Shown in pieces: positions 56,291-64,000 of a DNA stretch of 64,000 nt. The DNA lies in contig ML681989.1 of NCBI GenBank assembly GCA_007922195.1, positions 47,686,451-47,750,450 of the forward strand, written 5' to 3'. The DNA is from Podocnemis expansa (taxonomy: Eukaryota; Chordata; Testudines; Podocnemididae). The number at the start of each line of letters is the position of its first letter. Within the stretch, counting starts at the first letter, position 1. A program made the position numbers and the translations under genes. A model generated the notes under the pieces. It saw only the letters and a list, made by a program, of their open reading frames with translations, was not told the origin of the DNA and did no database searches.

Positions 56291-56485
56291 TCTCCCTTCT
56301 GCAAGTGATTAACTGGAATAAGTTGCCTATGGAGGCTGTGTAATCTCTACCACTAGAATTTTTTAAAATCATGTTAGACAAATACCTGTCAGGGATGGTT
56401 TAAGATGCTACTTAGTCCTGCCATTAGAAAAAGGGGACTGGACTTGATGACCACTCATGGTCCCATCCAGCTCTACGATTCTATG
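56290..56485 (+). mobile_element. CR1 3' fragment (copy E)
   Basis: aactggaataagttgcctatgg reads WNKLPMEAV of the CR1 C-terminus. The 3' UTR follows with ggactggacttgatgacc and the tail ctctacgattctatg ending near 56485. Confidence 0.8.
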
Positions 56486-56604
56486 CCCCTCCAAATGGAG
56501 GAAACCTAAATTTCCCAGGCTTGTTCCTCTAGCCTCAAACTGTCATAAACACCCACATATATAAACATACTCACAGATTAGCAGAAAGTGTTTGAATGAA
56601 CCTG

Positions 56605-56768
56605 GTCAGTCAGCACTTTCAAGATGTCACCCGTATATACTGCTGGACTCAACAGGCTGGGTCAAACAGCACTTTCCGGCCGACACCCTTATATGACCCT
56701 GGACTTTGCAGGTTCAGTCAAAAAGCATTTCCAAGCTGCCACCATCCATATATGCCACAGGTTCAGCG
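56605..56768 (+). repeat. 56-bp minisatellite, about 3 copies
   Basis: Copies start at 56605 (gtcagtcagcactttcaag), 56661 (gtcaaacagcactttccgg) and 56717 (gtcaaaaagcatttccaag). Each then has a gccacc/gtcaccc phrase, ccttatatg/ccgtatata and a final cagg. The period is exactly 56. Confidence 0.8.
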
Positions 56769-59700
56769 CATCCCTATCCTAACTTTAACATTATAATTAT
56801 TTTGGTACTAACCACCATGATGAGCAAACCTCACAGGACACTGTTGTTGGGTATTACAGGGATCTTTGGCTTAAGTAGGAGCATTCCTGCTGAGCAAAAA
56901 TATAGAAGCCAGGAATACACAGAGTAGACAAAGTTTGAAGAAAGTCTGGCAACCAGCTTGATTATAAAAGTTATCTTATTGCCACATATATAAAACTTAT
57001 GATACCAATAGTAACAGTCGTACAAAGAGAGAAAACCAACCAAACAGCTACAATATTATGTGATTTCAGTTGAGATACTGGGGAAATCTGGCCTCAGGTT
57101 TAGAAAGCTGTATCTGAAATGACAGAGATCAAATTAGGTCTGAGGTGGAAAAGTGAGCCTAACAAAAGGGTGGGGGGAGAAAAGGGGGAGAGAAAAGGGG
57201 AGAGGGTTGAGGTCTCACCATTCCATGCAGCTGGAACAGGTTGAAGGTTCTCAGGAGAAAGGTTGTTCAGCTTAGGGTCCAGAGTGCTTGAGACAGGCAG
57301 AGTCCCCAACACAATTAGTCAGGAAAATGTGAAGTCCCAGTGGAACATATGCAGATTTTAGCTCCAGACATCAGAACACAGATTTGAACTCGGATGGAGG
57401 TTTTTGTAGGGAAGAAACAAGGCAGAAGCTAAATTTCTTTATGGGTAAACAATGACTCAAAGGAGGATTCCAGAGTTGTTTTGTTTGGGCTAGAAAATAC
57501 AAATGGATCAGTCCTGGCTATGGACAGTGTTCCTTCAAGGCAACAGACAATGCAATTAGATTAAGTGATTGGATGTCAATAGAAGGTTCATTACTAAAAT
57601 TGGTCTGATAATTACTGATCTGGGAATGTTCTGGCATGGGTTTATTAATATCAGGAGCAGAAATTTCCCCATCATGCAGTGCTTCCCTGCTTCTCTGGTC
57701 CCTGAGTTCACTGTGGTCCATGCCTTTGAATGTCTGGACTCCTTTCTGCATGCTGATTGAAATAACCTCCTTCTTACAACTTCAGTGCCAATGAAGCTAG
57801 GGGAGTTGCCTCAATCCTCTTAGCCTTGTCCAGAGGGGTTTATGCACATCTCCCACCACCTTTTCATTGATTTTTGTATGTCACTCTTCTAAGCAGTTCT
57901 GGTACATAGGGTAGTGGGGAGTCCTTTGCAAATCAGACAGGTAGGGTACTGTGCCTCAGTTGGCCAACAACACAGAGCTGACAGGTAATACCAAAGGCTT
58001 GTTTTTTGATGTCCTTAGTATTTTATAGCACTTCTTATATTCAGAGCAGAGCTCCCATTGACCCTGGTTGCAATTACAATTAGTCAGTCCCTCTGCAAAG
58101 TGTTTCAGGTTGAGTGCCCTGAAAATAAGGAGCACACCTTGACCACCCATGAAAAGTTTGTTTTGAGTTACTCTGGCATCACATAGGAAATCTGTCACAG
58201 AAGCAGGGATATGATCCAACAATTCTCCAGGAAAATATTCTGCCCAAATTCCATCTTTGCCCATGCCCATCTAAATAGACACCTTTTTTTTTTTAAAATA
58301 AACACTAAAACCTCTTTCTCCTATACAAAGCAGAGAGAAAACGTATGGTTGTGTACTCACTTCTGTTAGAGAATGCTGTTGTTAAAGAATGCTGTGATGA
58401 ATTGCAGGCCTAAGGGATTTAAACTGGTGCCTCTCTGTGCCTCCCTGCTCCAGACACCAAGCATCCTTGGCACCTACCATCCTACCTTTTCATACTGGTA
58501 CGACCTGCCTCAATCCTGTCACTATCAATTTGTTATACGAGATTTTCTTCCCCTCTGACCTTGGTCCCTTTTAAGGAATAATGTTAGTCTGCACCAATAA
58601 GAAAATGTTAGATCTTATTACTGTTACTTTATGTATATGAATATATGTTAATGTTGCTGATCAGACAAAAGTTTCTGTAATACATTACAGGGGCGGATAC
58701 TAGCACCAAACTGCTCTCCCCACTAGACTGGTGTTCCTGTTATAACCGGTAATAAACCTGTTTTAGCTTTGATACTGCACTCAAAGTTGGGCTGTGTTAT
58801 ATTGTTATGTTGTATTAAGAGTGAGTAGCCATAAAAGAACATAAGTGGAGTTGAGGCCACAGTTTGTTACACAAGTCATTTCAAATATGCACATATATTT
58901 TGATCATGCATAAAGCCCAACAGTCATTACTATCACTTCATGGGGGGTTGTGAAATGGCATTGCAGGAGTGTAAGTGCCCAGATGGAACAGTGAATCTGT
59001 GTTGCCAAAAGTGTAAAGAGAAATATTTATTTACAGTCTCACTTCTGTAAATATGCTTTGCGAACTGTATTCAATAGAGAATTATTCATTACTATGGCAT
59101 TTTAATGTTAACCAACCGAGTAGCAAAAGTTGTAGATAACACTGAAGTCATATCTACTTTTTATAGTAATTGTCATTTATTCTTCTAAAGAAAAAAAAAT
59201 CTCTTCCCAAAGTTAAAAATGGTAATTTGACTTTCCATTCTTCTTCAGGTAAGGTAAACAATGGTCAGTGTTGATGTATTACCATAGAATACTAGGGTTC
59301 AGTACATACTGATCCTAAATTATCTTGACAGTTAAATTAATTTTAAGCATCCAGGTCTTTATTAGCATGAGCAGGACATTTCCCATTTATCAGAGAAGAA
59401 AGTAAGCCATTGTGTTTCAATGCACAGGGTCACTTAGCACACTATTTCTACCCTGCCCTTGAGACAGAGAAAGAGCAAGGTCTTTCCATCTTTCCTAACT
59501 CAGAAGGATATCTTACATTACAGGACAAAACCAGACTCTGCTCTTCATTCTCTGGTGTCACTAATGTTATGTCCTCATTTGTTCAGCTTTCTTTGGAATA
59601 TTAGTTTCCACTCCTAAAAACACATGTGTGTAATCAGGCACATGAATGGTTTCAGTCTAGTCAAACTTTGGTGGGTGTACTCTTGTGATTAAAATTATTC

Positions 59701-60750
59701 ACGTTACTTATTCATATGCCATCTTTGCAAGGTGTTGTCCTTAAGCTCTAAACACGAAAACAATGATAAATAAAATTAAAATGACCATAGGTCCACTGTT
59801 AGCTATTTTTAAAATGCCGAATATTGGACTACATTTTTTTTGAGACCTGGCTCCTTTCTTTTCTAGAAAGTTGGAGGAAAACTGGTTCAGTCATTTTCCA
59901 ACTTTTATTGATTATTACTGGCACTGACACAGATGGGAGCAATAAGTTTAAATGTAGCAAGAAAACAGTACCCTTAAAAATAAGAAGATACCTACATAGA
60001 CAAATATTTGATGCATAAAAAATGCTAGCCTGACTAGTCAGACAAGAGACCAATGTTCCTCCACTTACAACTGTAGAGAAGAAATAGAGGTGGTCTGCCC
60101 TTCCTAATTTTCATAATTTGCAGTGTTGAATATTTGTTGTCATGAGATGGCTCTTATGAAATTCCCAATGGATATGTTTTTCAGAAACAGGCAAAGGTGG
60201 CGTCCTTCCCAATGGAAGGAACATATTCATACTTTCTTAAAGAATTGTTGTGTTTTTAATGTGGCCAAGAAACACATCTTTCAAACCACATACTACTTAA
60301 GTACAAGAGTTAAAAAGCATTTTAATACTTACAGCTAAATATTCAGAAGGACAATGCCACTGGAACACAAATGACTAGTTTGCCCCAACAATGCACTAAC
60401 AATGCAGTAAGGAATGAATTGCCTTTACATGGACAAACATCATGATCTTGAGCCATAAATTTTTCTGTTACACTGAAAATATGTTCCCTGCACAAAAAAT
60501 ATTCAGTGGCATATATACCATGAGACAAAACTGCAGAAACCCTTGTCTCATTCAGCAAGGTAAACAGGCTGAGGAAATCATATTCACTTGCTTAATATAC
60601 AATAAGCAGTACAGAAAGAGGATATAGACCTGTTTAGATTATTCTATTCAAGCTAACTTAAGTTCGGTTTTTGAAGAGAGGGTTAATAGTTTTGTACTCA
60701 TCATTATGAAAATAATGGTTTAAAAACTGAACTTTTGCATTGAACTTTAC
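56769..60750. other. intronic DNA; possible solo LTR near 58365-58800
   Basis: Mostly unclassified. From about 58365 to 58800 the sequence has LTR-like traits, with an aataaa signal near 58750 followed by a T/G-rich stretch, but neither edge nor a pair is found. A short open frame at 56706-56927 begins with a signal-peptide-like stretch (HRTLLLGITGIFGLS); it has no downstream continuation and is not called as a gene. Confidence 0.3.
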
Positions 60751-60862
60751 CTTTAAATATTCCTCGTTTCCATGTAGACACATTTACTGTATAAGCAGCT
60801 GTGTCATCAGCTTCTACAGTAAGGTTTGAATTGCCAGCCACCATTGGAAGATCTGACGTCAC
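60751..60862 (-). CDS. host gene internal exon (112 nt)
   Basis: On the minus strand a good acceptor (tctatcttttag) precedes GTGACGTCAG and a good donor follows (AAAG/gtaaag). Only one frame is open; the other two stop immediately or within 18 codons. It encodes VTSDLPMVAGNSNLTVEADD and TAAYTVNVSTWKRGIFKG, with the final Gly codon split and completed by the exon at 38256-38393. The alternation of hydrophobic and polar residues and the pattern Tyr-x-Val-x-Val...Gly-x-Phe-x-Gly-Val-x-Ser-Phe suggest a beta-sandwich domain. I do not recognise the gene and leave the symbol empty. The phase match over a 22-kb intron is the best evidence that both are real. Confidence 0.75.
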
Positions 60863-62660
60863 CTAAAAGATAGATTTCACACACACACATGAAATTAAAT
60901 CTAACTCCCCTCCCGAATGAAAGTAAAAAGTAACAAAGAACAAACAACACTGTGAGGAGGAGGAAGAGGAGTGTCTATTCTTGTATAGCACTTTTCCAGA
61001 GGTTAAAGTGGCTGGGAATGCACCAGAACACCGTTCCAGAGCCCATTATTTTTAGGAGCTCAGTGTTCCGGGCTCCCTAGAAATAGGAAATGGTGCCAGA
61101 ATGCTGGATTCCAGGGTGCACCATTTAAAAATAGCAGGCGGTGGCAAGCAGGGGAACAGCAGGGGAACGGACAGAGCAAGGGAACAACAGGGGGAACAAA
61201 CAGAGCAAAGGAACAGCAAGGGGAGCAGACAGAGAAGGGGGACAACAGCAAAGAGTGGTGGGGGATGGGGAAGCACAGTGGCAGGGGTTTGGGGGTTAGG
61301 GAGGATGTCGAGAACTCTGGGGGAAGACAGCAGCCCTGGGTGGGGGGTTTAGGGGCTGAGACCAAAAGGGGACCTTGGCTTATACATGAGTCACCCATTT
61401 TTGCCTTTTTTGAGGGCTCGTATTTGGAGGGTCGGCTTATGCACGGACTGGCTTGTACATGAGTGTATAAGATAGTTTCTTAGCCCAGTGTGTGACTGCC
61501 CGTGAGTACTGGGGCAACCTGGCTCATGCTTGGGGGTGGGTATTGGGGGGAGGGGGTGGATTCTGGGGACAGGGGAATGGATATTGGGGGCAGGAGCTGG
61601 CGTGGGGGAAGGCGTTTGGGGGGCAGGAGCTGGGGTGCGGCGGGGGGGGCCACCCACGCAGGAGGATTCCAGGGCCCACCAAATTATACTTTAACCCCTG
61701 CACTTTTCATTATCAGAAACAATGAGAGCCCTGCGGCACCTAGAAAACTAACAAATTTCTGTGGGAATAAGCTTTTGTGGGCTCCAACCCACTTTGTCAG
61801 ATGCCTTTTAAAGAAGATATAAACCCTGGTTATTTTAAAGGAGATATAAATCCTATTCTTTCCATGTAGTCTTTGATTGACTTTAAAATGGAAAAAAAAA
61901 TATGCACAATATAAGAACTGGTGTCACACAGAGAGTATCAGTTATAAATTCTAGAGCTTTAATCAAGTTATATACCATTAACTCATTAAGTCGGTCAATG
62001 GGACTACTTAAGCGTAAGTAAGGAATTAGGGCACAGTATTTTGCATACATTTTTCTGAGAACGAAAATAGGTGTGAAAAACATTTGATACTGCTAAATTC
62101 ACTAGGGAACATATTAAATAATGTTGTGTTACTATTCATTCTGGCAACTTTTATACTATGTAAAAAATAGCCAGTAGTATGTTCCCAATATTATGTCCAT
62201 AATTCAGATGGAAAAACAATTATTTTAATAAGAACTGAACTAGCAGAAGATTTCATATAGATATTAATGTTGCAGAGCATAATTCTTTTTATAAAATGTA
62301 AAAGTTCAAAGTGACCATACTGCAAAATCTCCACACAGCTAAGATTCACAGAAAAATTAAGTCTAGTGTTCATAATGGATCTCAAAATTCAAACTTTTAT
62401 TTTAAATTCCAAAACTCCTTGATTTTACCTTTAACTATTCTCAAATCTCCCCCTTGTTTTCCATGGCATGTTTGCTAGGAGTCAGACTGCCAGCATGGTA
62501 ATAACAAGCGAGATACATTAGTGGTTATGATGCTAAACATCCCAATATATGGTAGACAGTCTTCAGAAAGTGTGGTTCTACATGTCATGGTCCTTTCCTG
62601 CCTGAACTTCTGTACATTTTCTCTCTATGCTCCCAGACTCTCCCCTTTCCAATCTAATCA
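60863..62660. other. intronic/unclassified DNA with G-rich and A/G-rich blocks
   Basis: 61140-61260 is an A/G-rich block with repeated ggaacagcag/ggaacaacag phrases. 61260-61660 is strongly G-rich. These produce several long but meaningless open frames (Gly/Pro-rich). 61716-61805 is a reversed half copy of the foldback family (ctaacaaatttctgtggg...cttttgtggg). The rest is AT-rich without recognised features. Confidence 0.45.
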
Positions 62661-63540
62661 TCATTTTGGAGCTCATCACATAAGACTGTACATACTGGGT
62701 CAAACCAACAATCCATCTTCCTCAGTATCTGATCCTCTGACAGTAGCTGGTGCCAGATGTTTCAGAGGAAATGAACAGAACAGGGATATTTATAAATGAA
62801 CCATCCCTTGCCATCCAGCCCCAGCTTCCAGCAGTTTGAGGCATAGGAATATCCAGAACATGGACTTACATCACTGAATTTCTTGCCTAATAGCCATTGA
62901 TGAACCTATCTTTCATGACCTTACCTCATTCTTACTTTTAACCTAACTACACTTTCAGTCTTCAAAACATTCCCTGGCAATTAGTTCCAAAGGTTAAAAG
63001 AAGAAATACTGTGAAAATTATGAAGAAATACTTCCTTATATTTGCTTTTAACGTGATGCCTATTAATTTCATTGGGTCTTGGGTCTTCTGTAAATTATGA
63101 CACCTTACTCTTCACCCCCCCCCAAGAACATTTATGTATGTATTTTACAGCATTGGTCCCAGTACAAATCCTTGGGCACCCTTGTTATTATCTTCTCTCC
63201 ACTGTAAAAATTTACCATTTATTTCTACCTTTTGTTTCCTATTTTTTAACCTGTTACTGATCCATGGGAAAAACCTTCTCCTATTCCATGGCTGCCTACT
63301 TTGCTTAGAGCTTTTGATGAAAGACCTTGTCAAAGACTTCTTGAAAGTCCAACTACACTAGATTCACTGAATAACCCTTCTCCACCTATTTGTTGACTTC
63401 CCCAAGGAATTTTAATGGATTGGTTAGGCATAATTTCCCTTTACAAAACCCATGTTGACTCTTCCTCAACAAATTATCACATTCACTGTGTCTGATAATT
63501 AAGCTCTTTACTATAATTTCAATCAATTTTCCTGGTACTG
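62660..63540 (-). mobile_element. CR1 LINE of a second family (copy D), internally deleted
   Basis: On the minus strand the right part encodes the RT region: residues similar to SQHGFCKGK...TNLLEF, DIVYLDFQKAFDKV and the following linker can be followed through stops at about 63535-63140. At about 63120 it jumps to the C-terminal WNxLP-like region and the 3' UTR, ending at about 62660 with the cagtatgtacagtcttat-type tail. The C-rich run at about 63114-63123 marks the junction area. Confidence 0.7.
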
Positions 63541-63760
63541 AAAAAAGAGAGTCTTGTGACACTTTTAAAGATTAACAAATCTGATTCTTGCATGAGCTTT
63601 TGTGGAAGAAAATCCCATTTCATCAGAAGCTTTGTCTGATGAACTGGGATTTTCTCCCATAAATGCTCATGCGATAAATAAATGTGTTAGTCTTTAAAAG
63701 CACCACAGGTCTCCGCATTTGTTTTACTGAACTAGACTAACATGACTACCCTTCTGGAAC
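63540..63760. repeat. foldback (palindromic) repeat, copy 4
   Basis: The left arm (63547-63634) and right arm (63636-63722) are reverse complements with almost no loop (gaagctttg / tctgatgaactgg at the centre). The flank after it, aactagactaacatgactaccc, matches the flank of copies 1-3. Confidence 0.82.
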
Positions 63761-64000
63761 CTGGTACTGAAGTAAGTTTGCTCTTTAGCCATGGTGGCAA
63801 TCATTTGGTTCTCTTCACTATTTTTTTTTTTTAATTTGGAGGTATACATATAATTTGAGACTGTACTTTGGTGTTTTTAAACATTTCCATGCAATTTGCA
63901 GGCATTTCACTCTTTACAATTGTCCTTTTAATTATCATTTAACAAGCTTTATCACTTTTGTGTGGTTTCCCTATTTGACATTAAATGCAAATATGGTGAG
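63761..64000. other. window end, unclassified
   Basis: AT-rich sequence with a T12 run near 63821-63832. Nothing is recognised. Confidence 0.4.

Larger units (their letters stand above)
38394..60750 (-). other. 22-kb intron of the host gene, packed with transposons
   Basis: This is the interval between the two exons in matching phase. It contains the old CR1 F, CR1 B, DIRS-A, the hAT-like element, foldback repeats, CR1 tails and a minisatellite. DIRS-A lies in the same orientation as the host gene; CR1 B is opposite. Intron status depends on the two exon calls being correct. Confidence 0.6.

Noticed and set aside
61052..61822. Gly/Pro-rich frames around the G-rich block
   Set aside because: Low-complexity G-rich DNA gives long frames on both strands; there are no splice sites or motifs.
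1..64000. CRISPR arrays, bacterial operons, tRNA or rRNA genes
   Set aside because: None seen. The sequence is clearly vertebrate nuclear DNA, and the repeats present are transposon-derived.

Overview
The window reads as nuclear DNA of a non-avian sauropsid, most likely a turtle. It is AT-rich, almost free of host coding sequence, and full of CR1 LINEs, DIRS-type tyrosine-recombinase retrotransposons, hAT-like DNA transposons and foldback repeats. I infer the lineage from this repeat mix (CR1 and DIRS together are typical of turtles and unlike birds or mammals); no species marker is visible. Ten Ns at 15959-15968 mark an assembly gap.

Layout. 1-5690: unclassified DNA with two small hAT-like elements and LTR-like debris. 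About 5690-22530: one large decayed endogenous retrovirus (ERV) on the + strand, with a long 5' LTR/leader, a tRNA-Lys3 type primer-binding site, a consensus splice donor, gag, PR-RT-RNase H-integrase, an unusual block of four small genes, and env. It is split in the integrase by CR1 copy A (13595-16049) and ends at DIRS fragment D (about 22530-23940), so no 3' LTR is seen. 24450-25526: CR1 copy C. 25690-28680: DIRS fragment B. 28680-31460: quiet DNA with one MITE. 31461-35207: DIRS copy C. 35208-38255: repeats, including a GC-rich hAT MITE with perfect 8-bp target duplications. 38256-38393 and 60751-60862: two short exons of one host gene on the - strand, in matching phase, separated by a 22-kb intron. 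That intron contains an old CR1, a younger CR1 (copy B), a nearly complete DIRS element (A, 43544-49255) and a 2.3-kb hAT-like element (49469-51778), the last two both inserted into CR1 B. 62660-63540: a CR1 of another family.

Main discovery candidate. Between the integrase and env the ERV carries four consecutive small reading frames (16499-16954, 17031-17660, 17942-18474, 18732-19226). All four look like diverged copies of the retrovirus's own aspartic protease. Each keeps the hydrophobic strand around the active site and the later FG(L/I/V)...G..D/E block of the pol protease, but the catalytic Asp-Thr-Gly has become YTG, DST, PSS and PTE. Each frame, and env, is preceded by a pyrimidine-rich stretch ending in AG 5-25 bases before its ATG, and the leader has one consensus splice donor (CAG/GTAAGT at 7851/7852). 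The locus therefore looks like a multiply spliced retrovirus that expanded its protease into a set of mostly pseudo-protease accessory proteins. The same virus also shows tandem duplication in the env surface domain, in the env cytoplasmic tail and in the LTR/leader.

Limits: all homology calls come from reading motifs by eye. LTR edges, the identity of the host gene and the activity of any element cannot be settled from this sequence alone.
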